Shown: in pieces, positions 25,420 through 34,103 of the stretch
Layout: the number at the start of each line of letters is the position of its first letter
Numbering within the stretch: position 1 is the first letter of the stretch
From: Allobosea sp.
Lineage (GTDB): Bacteria > Pseudomonadota > Alphaproteobacteria > Rhizobiales > Beijerinckiaceae
Direction: 5' to 3'
Assembly (NCBI RefSeq): GCF_030695125.1
Contig: NZ_JAUYTP010000032.1
Location: 124,001 to 188,000 of the forward strand
DNA: 64,000 nucleotides
The notes under the pieces: generated by a model
Databases searched by the model: none
The model's input: only the letters and a program-made list of their open reading frames with translations
Told to the model about the DNA's origin: nothing
Position numbers and translations under genes: made by a program

Positions 25420-26187
25420 ATGAGAGGATCGCGACCCACCCGTCTGCCGGCCTCCTTCCTCAAGCGCGTCTGGCTCGATGACGCGCACGCGTACGACCGG
25501 GCGGCCTATCCCTTCTGCCTGCCGCTGTTTGCCAAGGGCTTCGAACTGAGCTTCGACCGCGCGATCACGATCATCGTCGGCGAGAACGGCACGGGCAAAT
25601 CCACGTTGCTGGAAGGCATCGCCGCGCTCGCCGGCTACGACGAGGCGGGCGGCGGCAAAGGCTACCGCCCGGTTGATCACAGCCGCGCCGTCGAGGCGAT
25701 GGGCGGCTCGCTCGGTGGCGCTCTGCGCGCGAGCTGGCTGCCCAAGATCACCAGCGGCTGGTTCTTCCGGGCCGAGAGCTTTTTCTCGGTGGCGCGCTAT
25801 CTCGACGAGGCGGCGTTGGACGATCCCATGAGGCCGCCGCCCCCGGACTTTCTGTCCCATTCCCACGGCGAAGGTTTTCTGCGCTTCTTCGAGGAGCGCT
25901 GCAGGCGGCAGGGCTTCTTCATCTTCGACGAGCCGGAATCGGCGCTGTCGCCCGCGCGTCAGATGACGTTCCTCAGGCTGTTGCAGCAGATCGAGCGGGC
26001 GGGACACACACAGGTGATCATGGCGACCCATTCCCCGATGCTGATGGCGTTTCCCGGAGCGCGCCTGCTCGGCTTGTCGAAGTACGGGCTGGATCCGATC
26101 GCGCTGGAGGACACCGCCCATTTCCGCATCATGCGCGAGTTTTGTGCCGATCCCGCCGGGTTCGTCGAACTCGCGATCGAGGACTGA
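25420..26187 (+). CDS. AAA family ATPase (COG3910-like, ABC-type fold)
   Basis: 255 aa. Walker A GENGTGKST (54-62), Walker B with catalytic Glu in GFFIFDEPESALSPARQMTFL, and a switch His in MATHSPMLMAFPGA. There are no membrane spans, and no coiled coil long enough for an SMC protein. The family is a compact, cytosolic ATPase widespread as a single gene in bacteria, with no established function. It starts 18 bp after the hydrolase and ends one base before the DUF423 start codon, suggesting one transcription unit. Confidence 0.8.
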   Translation: MRGSRPTRLPASFLKRVWLDDAHAYDRAAYPFCLPLFAKGFELSFDRAITIIVGENGTGKSTLLEGIAALAGYDEAGGGKGYRPVDHSRAVEAMGGSLGGALRASWLPKITSGWFFRAESFFSVARYLDEAALDDPMRPPPPDFLSHSHGEGFLRFFEERCRRQGFFIFDEPESALSPARQMTFLRLLQQIERAGHTQVIMATHSPMLMAFPGARLLGLSKYGLDPIALEDTAHFRIMREFCADPAGFVELAIED

Positions 26188-26188
26188 G

Positions 26189-26557
26189 ATGACCGCCGCC
26201 AGGATCCATCTCGTTCTCGCCGCCCTGATGGGGCTGGCCGGCGTCGCGCTGCTCGCCGCCGCGGCGCATGTCACGGGCACGACCAACGTCCAGACCGCCG
26301 GCCAGATGCTGCTGTTCCATGCCTCGCTGGTCTTCGGCGCCACCGCCGCTCGCAAGGCCGGCTTCCTCTCCGATCTCCTGGCGCGCATCGCGCTTTCGCT
26401 GATCGTCGCGGGCGTGGCGCTCTTTGCGGCCGATCTGTCGCGGCGCGGTTTTGCCGGCGAGGCGCTGTTCCCCCGCGCCGCGCCGATCGGCGGCTTCGGG
26501 ATGCTGGGCGGCTGGCTGCTGCTGGCGGTGTCGGCGCTGTTCGCACGGCGCGGCTGA
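26189..26557 (+). CDS. DUF423 family small membrane protein
   Basis: 122 aa with four predicted membrane spans (about 7-27, 40-55, 63-84, 100-120). Family features are LAALMGLAGVALLAAAAH near the N-terminus and GGFGMLGGWLLLAVSAL near the C-terminus. The function is unknown; relatives are YwdK-like. The ATG directly follows the TGA of the ATPase gene (TGAGATG), so translation is probably coupled. Confidence 0.8.
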   Translation: MTAARIHLVLAALMGLAGVALLAAAAHVTGTTNVQTAGQMLLFHASLVFGATAARKAGFLSDLLARIALSLIVAGVALFAADLSRRGFAGEALFPRAAPIGGFGMLGGWLLLAVSALFARRG

Positions 26558-26562
26558 CAGTG

Positions 26563-26608
26563 TTTCCGTAATACGGAAATTGACTTCCGAGGCGCCTGAT
26601 CATACCAT
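26563..26608 (+). promoter_or_regulatory. brnTA promoter with palindromic operator
   Basis: A perfect palindrome, TTTCCGTA-A-TACGGAAA (26563-26579), abuts a -35 TTGACT (26580-26585), a 17-nt spacer and a -10 TACCAT (26603-26608). BrnA-type antitoxins repress their own operon, so the palindrome is the likely operator. The predicted start is within a few bases of the brnT GTG at 26617. Confidence 0.7.
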
Positions 26609-26616
26609 CCGCCCTT

Positions 26617-26898
26617 GTGAAGATCACCTTCCACGACGCGAAACGTGACGCGACAATGGAAGCGCGGGGGCTCGATTTCGCCGATGCAGCGGTGCTTTTC
26701 GCTGGGCCGGTTCTGACCCAGCAAGACGACCGGTTCGATTATGGCGAAGAGCGCTTCCTCACTTACGGGATGCTCGCCGGCCGTCTCGTGATGGTGGTCT
26801 GGACCCCGCGCGGCGAGGCGCGACATGTGATTTCGATGAGGCATTGTCATGAACGCGAAGCACAGCGTGTCCTCCCAGCCCTTCGTCGACCCCGATGA
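26617..26898 (+). CDS. brnT: BrnT family RNase toxin
   Basis: 93 aa starting at GTG 26617. It has the BrnT pattern: KITFHDAKRDATMEARGLDF, the AAVLF element, FDYGEERFLTYGMLAGRLVMVVWTPR, and the conserved terminal ISMRHCHEREAQR (family ISMRKANxRE). BrnT is a RelE-fold ribonuclease that halts translation under stress and is neutralised by BrnA. The usual Ala-Asn of the ISMR motif reads HCH here. It overlaps brnA by 50 bp. No Shine-Dalgarno is visible, so translation may be near-leaderless. Confidence 0.88.
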   Translation: MKITFHDAKRDATMEARGLDFADAAVLFAGPVLTQQDDRFDYGEERFLTYGMLAGRLVMVVWTPRGEARHVISMRHCHEREAQRVLPALRRPR

Positions 26899-27136
26899 TG
26901 GGCCGGAATGGACGGACGACCAGATCGCTCGCGCCGAATTCGCGATCGGAAGCAACGTCATCCGCCCGGCACAAGGCACCCTGACGCGCGGGCCCGGACG
27001 GCCGAAGCAGGCGGACGCCAAGCAGGTCGTGACGCTGCGGCTCGAGCCGAGCCTGATCGAAGCCTATAAGGACGGCGGCGCCGATTGGAGGGCGAGAATG
27101 GCGGAAGCCATCCGCAAGGCGAGCGGCCGGCACTAG
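26849..27136 (+). CDS. brnA: BrnA family antitoxin (ribbon-helix-helix)
   Basis: 95 aa. A toxin-binding N-terminal half (PEWTDDQIARAEFAIGSNVIRP) is followed by GPGRPKQADAKQVVTLRLEPSLIEAYKDGG, a ribbon-helix-helix DNA-binding segment, and ADWRARMAEAIRKASG, all hallmarks of BrnA. It binds BrnT and represses the operon, probably through the palindrome at 26563-26579. Toxin before antitoxin with overlap is the normal BrnTA order. Confidence 0.9.
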   Translation: MNAKHSVSSQPFVDPDDGPEWTDDQIARAEFAIGSNVIRPAQGTLTRGPGRPKQADAKQVVTLRLEPSLIEAYKDGGADWRARMAEAIRKASGRH

Positions 27137-27247
27137 AAGAGTGCTGGGCGCGAGTCCTGTGGCGCCAGCGCTTCCTCCCCACCCGATTGTCCGCTAGACA
27201 CCGCAACCGGCGCGGATGCCTCGCGCGCCGTCGCGGAGCCTCGACCG

Positions 27248-28147
27248 ATGATCAACCCCGCCGCCCATCTGACGCCGTCGCAATCGGCCGACCTGCTGGT
27301 CCAGGCGCTGCCGCATATGCAGCGCTACGATCAGGAGATCATCGTGATCAAATATGGCGGCAACGCCATGGGCGACGCCGCAACCGCCGAGGACTTCGCC
27401 GAGGACATCGTCCTGCTCGAGCAGTCCGGCCTGAAGCCGGTCGTCTGTCATGGCGGCGGCCCGCAGATCGCCCGCATGCTGACCAAGCTCGGCATCCAGT
27501 CGGAGTTCAAGCAGGGCCTGCGCGTCACCGACGCCGCCACCGTCGATGTCGTCGAGATGGTCCTGGCCGGTTCGGTCAACAAGGAGATCGTCGGCTACAT
27601 CTCGCGCGAGGGCGGCAAGGCGATCGGGCTCTGCGGCAAGGACGGCAACATGGTCACCGCCCGCAAGGTGACCCGCACCATCGTCGATCCCGATTCGAAG
27701 ATCGAGGAGGTGCTCGATCTCGGCTTCGTCGGCGAGCCTGAACGCGTCGACACCTCGGTGCTCGACTCCGTGCTCAAGGCCGAGCTGATCCCGGTGCTGG
27801 CCCCTGTCTGTGCGGCGGCCGACGGCCAGACCTACAACGTTAACGCCGACACCTTCGCGGGCGCCATCGCGGGTGCGCTGAACGCCAAGCGCCTGCTGCT
27901 CCTGACCGACGTTCCCGGCGTCCTGACCAAGGACAAGGTGCTGATCCCCGAGCTGACGGTCGAGGAATGCCGCCGCCTGATCGCCGACGGCACGATCTCG
28001 GGCGGCATGATCCCGAAGATCGAGACCTGCATCTACGCGCTGGAAAAGGGCGTCGAGGCGGTCGTCATTCTCGACGGCAAGGTGCCCCATGCCGTGCTGA
28101 TCGAGCTCTTCACCGACACCGGCTCGGGCACGATCATCCGGCGCTGA
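27248..28147 (+). CDS. argB: Acetylglutamate kinase
   Basis: 299 aa, standard length. Amino-acid-kinase motifs: [12 protein letters not shown] (about 35-46), [16 protein letters not shown], a nucleotide-binding [11 protein letters not shown] and the final [10 protein letters not shown]. It phosphorylates N-acetylglutamate in arginine biosynthesis. Expected immediately after engB in Rhizobiales, it follows the BrnTA cassette here. A REP-like element lies in the 3' gap. Confidence 0.97.
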   Translation: MINPAAHLTPSQSADLLVQALPHMQRYDQEIIVIKYGGNAMGDAATAEDFAEDIVLLEQSGLKPVVCHGGGPQIARMLTKLGIQSEFKQGLRVTDAATVDVVEMVLAGSVNKEIVGYISREGGKAIGLCGKDGNMVTARKVTRTIVDPDSKIEEVLDLGFVGEPERVDTSVLDSVLKAELIPVLAPVCAAADGQTYNVNADTFAGAIAGALNAKRLLLLTDVPGVLTKDKVLIPELTVEECRRLIADGTISGGMIPKIETCIYALEKGVEAVVILDGKVPHAVLIELFTDTGSGTIIRR

Positions 28148-28154
28148 GAGGAGA

Positions 28155-28250
28155 GCGTCATTCTCGGGCGTCGCGAAGCGGCGACCCGGGGATCTCGTGA
28201 CACGAAGCTGCTGGTTTCCGAGATGCTCGGGTCAAGCCCGAGCATGACGC
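28155..28250. repeat. REP-like palindromic element (copy 2)
   Basis: Outer arms GCGTCATTCTCGGG and GCTCGGGTCAAGCCCGAGC-ATGACGC; an inner hairpin is GTCGC-GAAGC-GGCGAC. It fills the gap between argB and the HAD gene. Confidence 0.7.
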
Positions 28251-28315
28251 TTTGCCCTTAACCCTTAGCAGAACTCTTGCATGTCAGGATCGGCTCGCCA
28301 CATGTGTCGGTCCTG

Positions 28316-29041
28316 ATGAACACGCACGCCAACATACCCGCCGCCACCCCGCCACTCCAGGTGGAGGCTTTCGCGCATGTCGATCACTGGGTCTTCGACC
28401 TCGACAACACGCTTTACTCGCACGAAAGCCAGGTCTGGCCGCAGGTCAATCAGCGGATCACCCTGTTCCTGCAGGAGCTGTTCGGCCTCGATGGCCTCTC
28501 CTCGCATGCCCTGCGGAACTACTATTACCATCGCTATGGCACGACCCTGAACGGCCTGATGGTCGAGCACGGGGTCGAGCCGGACGATTTCCTCGACTTC
28601 GCGCATGACGTCGATCTCAGCCTGCTCGAGCCCGACCCGGCGCTGGGCGCGGCGATCGCGGCCTTGCCCGGCCGCAAGCTCATCCTGACCAACGGCTCGG
28701 TCGCCCATGCCCGCAACGTCGCCGGCAAGCTCGGCATCATCGATCATTTTGAGGACGTCTTCGACATCGTCGCGGCCGGCTTCACGCCCAAGCCCGAACG
28801 CTCGACCTATGAGCTCTTTCTGGCCAAGCATGCGGTCGATCCCGGTCGCGCGGCGATGTTCGAGGACATCGAGAAGAACCTGCTGGTCCCCAGCGCCATG
28901 GGGATGAAGACGGTCCTGATCATCCCGCAGACGCCCGATCCGTTTCGCGAAGCCTGGGAGCAGGCGGCGGTCGAGGCGGGCCATGTCCATCATGTCACGT
29001 CGGATCTGACCGGGTTCCTGACGCCACTGGCGCGAGAATAA
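28316..29041 (+). CDS. Pyrimidine 5'-nucleotidase-like HAD hydrolase
   Basis: 241 aa from the ATG at 28316. HAD motif I WVFDLDNTLYSHES (nucleophile D in FDLDNTL), a helical cap with NYYYHRYGTTLNGLMVEHGV, motif II LTNGS, motif III Lys in FTPKPE, and motif IV MFEDIEKN. This matches the SDT1/pyrimidine 5'-nucleotidase subgroup, which dephosphorylates UMP, CMP or flavin-like phosphates. The function is housekeeping nucleotide salvage by family. The substrate is not proven. Confidence 0.88.
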   Translation: MNTHANIPAATPPLQVEAFAHVDHWVFDLDNTLYSHESQVWPQVNQRITLFLQELFGLDGLSSHALRNYYYHRYGTTLNGLMVEHGVEPDDFLDFAHDVDLSLLEPDPALGAAIAALPGRKLILTNGSVAHARNVAGKLGIIDHFEDVFDIVAAGFTPKPERSTYELFLAKHAVDPGRAAMFEDIEKNLLVPSAMGMKTVLIIPQTPDPFREAWEQAAVEAGHVHHVTSDLTGFLTPLARE

Positions 29042-29114
29042 ACATCTACACACCGCTGGAACGGGAGAATGTCCGTTTTTCTTTACGAAGGCCGGGTAGG
29101 GTGCTACGCCAAAG

Positions 29115-29130
29115 GTTCGTTAAAACGAAC
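29115..29130 (+). promoter_or_regulatory. Inverted repeat in metZ leader
   Basis: GTTCGT-TAAA-ACGAAC, 6-bp perfect arms, 18 bp before the metZ ATG and next to the CGGAG ribosome-binding site at 29135. It could be an operator or a leader hairpin. No SAM-II riboswitch signature is recognisable. Confidence 0.35.
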
Positions 29131-29147
29131 GCTTCGGAGTTTCTATC

Positions 29148-30344
29148 ATGTCGGCAATCCCGGGCGACATCGCCGGCCTTCATCCCGAGACGCGCCTCGT
29201 CCATGCCGGCACGCTGCGCTCCCAGTTCGGCGAGACCTCCGAGGCGCTCTTCCTGACCCAGGGCCATGTCTATGACAGCGCCGAGCAGGCCGAGGCGCGC
29301 TTCCTGAACAAGGATCCGGGCTTCCAGTACGCTCGCTTCTCGAACCCCACCGTTGCGATGCTGGAAGCCCGTATGGCCGCCTTCGAGGGCGCGGAGGCCT
29401 GCCGTGCCACCGCCACCGGCATGGCCGCGGTCACCGCCGCCATCATGGGTCAGGTCCGCCAGGGCGACCATATCGTCGCAGCCCAGGCCCTGTTCGGCTC
29501 CTGCCGCTATGTCGTCGAGGAGCATCTGCCGCGCTATGGCGTGACCTCGACGCTGGTCGACGGCACCGACATCGAGGCATGGCGCCGGGCGGTGACGCCG
29601 CAGACCAAGGTCTTCTTCCTGGAAAGTCCCTCCAACCCGACGCTGGAGGTTATCGACATCGCCGCGGTCGCCGCGCTGGCCAGGGAGGTCGGCGCGACGC
29701 TGGTCGTCGACAACGTCTTCGCCACGCCGCTCTATCAGCGCCCGCTGGAACTCGGCGCCGATTGCGTCGTCTATTCCGCGACCAAGCACATCGACGGCCA
29801 GGGGCGCTGTCTCGGCGGGCTGATTCTGGCCTCGCAGGCCTTCATCGAGACGCATGTGCAGACCTTCCTGCGCCAGACCGGGCCGGCGATCTCGCCCTTC
29901 AACGCCTGGGTGATGCTGAAGGCGCTGGAGACCCTGCCGCTGCGCGTGCGCCACCAGGCGCACAACGCGGGAATCGTCGCCGACTGGCTCGCCGCCCAGC
30001 CACAGCTGCCGAAGGTGATCTTCCCGGGACACAAATCCCATCCGCAGGCGGACATCATCGCCCGGCAGATGACGGGCCCCTCCACGCTGGTCGCCTTCGA
30101 GGTCGCCGGCGGCAAGGAGGCGGCCTTCCGCTTCCTCAACGGGCTGAATCTGATCCGGATCTCCAACAATCTGGGGGACGCCAAGAGCCTCATCGTCCAC
30201 CCCGCGACGACGACGCATCAGCGTTTCAGTCCGGAGATCCGCGCCAGCATGGGCATTTCGGAGGGGCTGATCCGCCTCTCCGTCGGCCTGGAGCATGCCG
30301 ACGACCTCGTCGCCGATCTCGCGGCGGCACTGGCGGGGCTGTAA
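29148..30344 (+). CDS. metZ: O-succinylhomoserine sulfhydrylase
   Basis: 398 aa, preceded by CGGAG. It is a Cys/Met-metabolism PLP enzyme: FQYARFSNPTVAMLEARMA, SNPTLEVIDIAAVA, PLP lysine K213 in SATKHIDGQGRCLGG, and the C-terminal NLGDAKSLIVHPATTTHQRF. It makes homocysteine directly from O-succinylhomoserine and sulfide. MetZ and O-acetylhomoserine sulfhydrylases are hard to separate by eye, but the SATKHIDGQGR segment and length favour MetZ. Confidence 0.93.
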   Translation: MSAIPGDIAGLHPETRLVHAGTLRSQFGETSEALFLTQGHVYDSAEQAEARFLNKDPGFQYARFSNPTVAMLEARMAAFEGAEACRATATGMAAVTAAIMGQVRQGDHIVAAQALFGSCRYVVEEHLPRYGVTSTLVDGTDIEAWRRAVTPQTKVFFLESPSNPTLEVIDIAAVAALAREVGATLVVDNVFATPLYQRPLELGADCVVYSATKHIDGQGRCLGGLILASQAFIETHVQTFLRQTGPAISPFNAWVMLKALETLPLRVRHQAHNAGIVADWLAAQPQLPKVIFPGHKSHPQADIIARQMTGPSTLVAFEVAGGKEAAFRFLNGLNLIRISNNLGDAKSLIVHPATTTHQRFSPEIRASMGISEGLIRLSVGLEHADDLVADLAAALAGL

Positions 30345-30367
30345 GCTCCAGACGATAACAAATCCGC

Positions 30368-30480
30368 GCGTCATCCCGGACAAGCCGCGAAAGCGGCGCC
30401 GATCCGGGATCCATTCCAGAGCGCATGCCGGAGAGGTTACGGAATGGATCCCGGGTCTCCCTGCGGTCGCCCGGGATGAC
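30368..30480. repeat. REP-like palindromic element (copy 3)
   Basis: Begins GCGTCATCCCGGACAAGCC and ends CGCCCGGGATGAC, with an internal pair ATCCATTCC/GGAATGGAT. It lies between metZ and hisB. Confidence 0.75.
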
Positions 30481-30571
30481 TCGGGTTGGGCCGTGGTTTG
30501 GTGAAGCGCGGTGGTCTTCGCGCCTGCCTCCTGCTAAAGCCTCGCGAATTGCTCCGGAAACAGAGGCCGTC

Positions 30572-31159
30572 ATGCGTTCTGGCGAAGTGAAGCGCCGCAC
30601 CAACGAAACCGACATCGCCGTCTCGCTCGTGCTCGACGGCACGGGCAAGGCCGAGATTTCGTCTGGCGTCGGCTTCTTCGACCATATGCTCGACCTCTTC
30701 GCCCGCCATTCCCTGATCGACCTGAAGGTCGCAGTGACCGGCGACACCCATATCGACGACCACCATTCGGTCGAGGACACCGGCATCGCGCTGGGCGAGG
30801 CTCTGCGGCAGGCGCTCGGCGACAAGAAGGGCATCCGCCGCTATGCCGACATCCACCTGCCGATGGACGAGACGCTGACGCGCGTCGCCGTCGATGTCTC
30901 CGGCCGGCCATTCCTCGTCTTCCGCACGCGCTTCGAGGCGCAGAAGATCGGCACCTTCGACACCGAGTTGGTGCGCGAGTTCTTCCAGGCCTTCGCGATG
31001 AACGCCGGCATCACGCTGCATGTCGAGACTCTCTACGGCGACAACGCCCACCATATCGCCGAGAGCTGCTTCAAGGGACTGGCGCGGGCGCTGCGCAGTG
31101 CGATCGAGGTCGATCCGCGCGAGGGCGGCCGCGTGCCCTCGACCAAGGGCGCACTCTGA
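30572..31159 (+). CDS. hisB: Imidazoleglycerol-phosphate dehydratase
   Basis: 195 aa from the ATG at 30572, the monofunctional form without a phosphatase domain. It has [44 protein letters not shown] and the second metal motif [18 protein letters not shown], which supply the two Mn-binding His clusters. It catalyses the sixth step of histidine synthesis. It begins the hisB-DUF2628-hisH-hisA run. Confidence 0.97.
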   Translation: MRSGEVKRRTNETDIAVSLVLDGTGKAEISSGVGFFDHMLDLFARHSLIDLKVAVTGDTHIDDHHSVEDTGIALGEALRQALGDKKGIRRYADIHLPMDETLTRVAVDVSGRPFLVFRTRFEAQKIGTFDTELVREFFQAFAMNAGITLHVETLYGDNAHHIAESCFKGLARALRSAIEVDPREGGRVPSTKGAL

Positions 31160-31171
31160 AAGGCTGCGATC

Positions 31172-31654
31172 ATGGCATTCTACACGGTGATGATCCCGCC
31201 GCCGGGTTCGGGCGGCGCGCGTGACGAGATCGAGCAGGCGCGGCTTCTGCCGGAGACCTTCACCTGGTCGGCCTTCTTCCTCGGCGGGCTCTGGCTGCTC
31301 GGTCAGCGGCTGTGGCTGGCGACGCTGGTCTACGCCCTGCTCTGGGGCGCGCTGTTCTATGCGAGCAGCCGGCTGGGGCTGATGACCGGCGCGCTGATGA
31401 TCTCGCACTGGACGATCGCGCTGTTCCTGGGGCTGGAGGGCCAGAACCTGATCGCCCGCAAGCTGGCGCGCCAGGGGTGGCGTCTGGCCGACGTGGTCGA
31501 GGCGCGCGATCTGCCAGAGGCCGAGCGGCGCTATTTCGAGCGCGCACTGGCCGGCGAGGCCGCGCCGCAGCGCCTGCCGCTGCCGGCGGCCCGCCCGCAG
31601 CCGGCCGGGCCCGTGCCGATCATCGGGCTCTTTCCCGAGGCGCGGGGGCGATGA
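31172..31654 (+). CDS. DUF2628 domain membrane protein in his operon
   Basis: 160 aa. Two or three membrane spans at about 30-85 ([30 protein letters not shown]), then [25 protein letters not shown], which is the DUF2628 signature, and a Pro/Ala-rich tail. The function is unknown, but this gene is found between hisB and hisH in many Rhizobiales. Its stop overlaps the hisH start (ATGA), indicating coupled translation. Confidence 0.88.
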   Translation: MAFYTVMIPPPGSGGARDEIEQARLLPETFTWSAFFLGGLWLLGQRLWLATLVYALLWGALFYASSRLGLMTGALMISHWTIALFLGLEGQNLIARKLARQGWRLADVVEARDLPEAERRYFERALAGEAAPQRLPLPAARPQPAGPVPIIGLFPEARGR

Positions 31655-32307
31655 GCCAATCTGTCGTCATCGTCGATTACGGCTCGGGCAACCTGCACTC
31701 CGCCGCCAAGGCCTTCGAGCGCGCGGCGGCCGAATCCGGCATCGCCTCGACGATCCGCGTCACCAGCGATCCCGATGAGGTTCGCGCCGCGGACCGCATC
31801 GTGCTGCCCGGCGTCGGCGCCTTTGCCGATTGTCGTCGCGGCCTGGACGCCGTGCCCGGCATGGTCGAGGTGCTGGAGGAGGTCGTCCGGGGCAAGGGCA
31901 GGCCTTTCCTGGGCATCTGCGTCGGCATGCAGCTTCTGGCCTCGCGCGGGCTCGAATACACGGTCACCGAGGGCCTGGGCTGGATCGCCGGCGACGTCAC
32001 GCTGATCGTGCCGCAGGGCGAGGGTCTCAAGATCCCGCATATGGGCTGGAATACGCTGAGCAAGCAGAACGAGCACGCCTTGCTCGATGGAATCGAGACC
32101 GGGCCCGATGGGCTGCATGCCTATTTCGTCCATTCCTACGCCCTGGCGGCCCAAAATCCGCAAGAGGTGCTGGCCGTGACCAACCATGGCGGGCCCGTCA
32201 CCGCGATGGTCGGCCGTGACAACATCGCCGGAACGCAGTTCCACCCCGAGAAGAGCCAGACGCTCGGCCTTAAGCTGATCACGAACTTTCTGGGATGGTC
32301 TCCGTGA
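31651..32307 (+). CDS. hisH: Imidazole glycerol phosphate synthase, glutaminase subunit
   Basis: 218 aa. Class I amidotransferase: [18 protein letters not shown], oxyanion loop PGVGAF, nucleophile C90 in [10 protein letters not shown], and the His/Glu pair in [10 protein letters not shown]. It releases ammonia from glutamine and passes it to HisF. Its HisF partner is not adjacent in this genome but at the far end of the window (63660 onward, minus strand). Confidence 0.97.
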   Translation: MSQSVVIVDYGSGNLHSAAKAFERAAAESGIASTIRVTSDPDEVRAADRIVLPGVGAFADCRRGLDAVPGMVEVLEEVVRGKGRPFLGICVGMQLLASRGLEYTVTEGLGWIAGDVTLIVPQGEGLKIPHMGWNTLSKQNEHALLDGIETGPDGLHAYFVHSYALAAQNPQEVLAVTNHGGPVTAMVGRDNIAGTQFHPEKSQTLGLKLITNFLGWSP

Positions 32308-33035
32308 TTCTGTTCCCCGCCATTGATCTCAAGAACGGCCAGTGCGTGCGCCTGAAGCAGGGCGACATGGAGCAGGCGACGGTCTTCAACGACGATCCCG
32401 CGGCGCAAGGGGCCGCTTTCGAGGCGCAGGGCTTCCAGTGGCTCCACGTCGTCGATCTCGACGGCGCCTTCGCCGGCAAGCCGATGAATGCCGCGGCGGT
32501 CGAGGCCATCCTGAAGCGGGTTGCGTTTCCCGTGCAGCTCGGCGGCGGCATCCGCGACATGAAGACGGTCGACGGCTGGCTCGCCAAGGGCATCCGCCGC
32601 GTCATCATCGGCACGGCCGCCGTGCGGGACCCCGGCTTCGTGCGCGAGGCGGCGAAGGCCTTTCCGGGGCAGGTCGCGGTCGGCATCGATGCGCGCGACG
32701 GCTTCGTGGCGGTCGAAGGCTGGGCCGAGACCTCGTCGCTGGCGGCCGCCGATCTCGGGCGCCGTTTTGAGGACGCCGGGGTGGCGGCGATCGTCTACAC
32801 CGACATCGCCCGCGACGGCATGCTCCAGGGCATCAACTGGGAGGGCACGATCGCGCTGGCCAAGGCGTTGACGATCCCTGTCATCGCCTCCGGCGGCCTG
32901 GCCTCCATGGCCGACATCGAGCGGTTGATGGCGCCCGACGCCGCGATCCTCGAAGGCGCGATCACCGGCCGCGCGCTCTATGACGGCCGCATCGACCCGG
33001 GCGCGGCGCTGGAACGGCTCGCACGCGCGGCCTGA
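32304..33035 (+). CDS. hisA: ProFAR isomerase
   Basis: 243 aa from the GTG at 32304, giving the family start [20 protein letters not shown] overlaps the hisH stop (GTGA). An ATG at 32295 is also in frame. TIM barrel with catalytic-type Asp in FPAIDL and TDIARDGML, and phosphate-binding GGGIRDM and IASGGLASM. It interconverts ProFAR and PRFAR. In related genomes hisF follows directly; here a REP-like element and an unrelated reductase gene follow. Confidence 0.96.
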   Translation: MILFPAIDLKNGQCVRLKQGDMEQATVFNDDPAAQGAAFEAQGFQWLHVVDLDGAFAGKPMNAAAVEAILKRVAFPVQLGGGIRDMKTVDGWLAKGIRRVIIGTAAVRDPGFVREAAKAFPGQVAVGIDARDGFVAVEGWAETSSLAAADLGRRFEDAGVAAIVYTDIARDGMLQGINWEGTIALAKALTIPVIASGGLASMADIERLMAPDAAILEGAITGRALYDGRIDPGAALERLARAA

Positions 33036-33083
33036 GCGTAGGCCTCAAGCCTTCACAGTATTCTGAGTGATCTCGGAACCACG

Positions 33084-33180
33084 GCGTCATCCCGGGCTTG
33101 CCCCGGGATCCATCGGAGGGCTCCGGAACTCTATGATGGATCCCGGATCTGCGCCGCTTCGCGGCTTGTCCGGGATGACG
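33084..33180. repeat. REP-like palindromic element (copy 4), at the his operon break
   Basis: GCGTCATCCCGGGCTTGCCCCGGGATCC at the left and GGCTTGTCCGGGATGACG at the right, with an internal GGATCC...GGATCC relation. It lies 49 bp after hisA, where hisF would be expected. Confidence 0.75.
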
Positions 33181-33208
33181 GCGTGTTTCCGTGCCGAATC
33201 AGCATGCT

Positions 33209-34048
33209 CTACAGCATCGGCAGCGAGGACGGCTTTCTGCCCAGCGGAAAGGCCGCGTCGATCCTTGCAAGGTCGCTGTCGGTCAGCGTCAGCCGCAGCG
33301 CGCCGGCATTGTCCTCGACATGGGCCTGGGTCCCAGCCTTCGGAATCGCGAAGACACTGGCCCGGCGGGTCAGGAAAGCGAGCGCGACCTGCCGCGGGCT
33401 GGCGCCATCGGCCGTAGCGATCTCCGCCAGAACCCGGCCGCCAGGGCTGTCCGCAGCCGGGAACCCGTCATGGCCGAAGGGGCTGTAGGCGGTCACCGCG
33501 ACGCCGTGGCGCTCGCACCAGGGAATGACCGCATGCTCGATGGCGCGTTCGCGGAGGTGATAGAGCACCTGGTTGCAGGCGATCTGGCCTGGGCCCGCTG
33601 CTTCGAGGGCCTCGTCGAGATCGCCCTCGTCGAAATTGCTGACGCCCCATGAGAGGATCTTGCCCTCGGCCTTCAGCGCCTCGAAGGCGGCGAAGGTCTC
33701 GGCCAGCGGATACGGCCCGCGCCAGTGGAGCAGGTAACAGTCGAGCCGATCGGTCTTGAGATGGCGCAGCGAGCGCTCGCAGGCGGCGCGTACGCCAGCC
33801 TTCGAGGCATGGTGCGGCAGCACTTTCGAGACGAGAAAGACCTCCTCGCGCCGCCCGGCGATGGCCTCGCCGATGATCGCCTCCGAGCGCCCGTCGCCAT
33901 ACATCTCGGCAGTGTCGAGATGAGTCAGGCCGAGATCGAGACCGCGCCGCAGCGCCGCGACGGCCTCAGTGCGATCGCCTCGCTCGATATACCAGCTGCC
34001 CTGGCCGATTCTTGCGACATCGCGCCAGCCGGTGTTCTCTCTCGTCAT
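33209..34048 (-). CDS. Aldo/keto reductase
   Basis: 279 aa from the ATG at 34048 (MTRENTGWRDVARIGQGSW). The catalytic tetrad is visible: D45 and Y50 in HLDTAEMYGDG, K75 in FLVSKV and H108 in LLHWRG. NADPH-binding segments follow: VSNFDEGDLDEAL, ACNQVLYHLRER and AIPKAGTQAHVEDNAGAL. It probably reduces aldehydes or ketones; the substrate is unknown. It is divergent from the hydrolase gene at 34104. Confidence 0.92.
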   Translation of the reverse strand: MTRENTGWRDVARIGQGSWYIERGDRTEAVAALRRGLDLGLTHLDTAEMYGDGRSEAIIGEAIAGRREEVFLVSKVLPHHASKAGVRAACERSLRHLKTDRLDCYLLHWRGPYPLAETFAAFEALKAEGKILSWGVSNFDEGDLDEALEAAGPGQIACNQVLYHLRERAIEHAVIPWCERHGVAVTAYSPFGHDGFPAADSPGGRVLAEIATADGASPRQVALAFLTRRASVFAIPKAGTQAHVEDNAGALRLTLTDSDLARIDAAFPLGRKPSSLPML

Positions 34049-34103
34049 CGCTATCTCCTGCGGAATTCTCACCATGCCTTCTAACAGCCTCCGCCGCGAC
34101 CGA

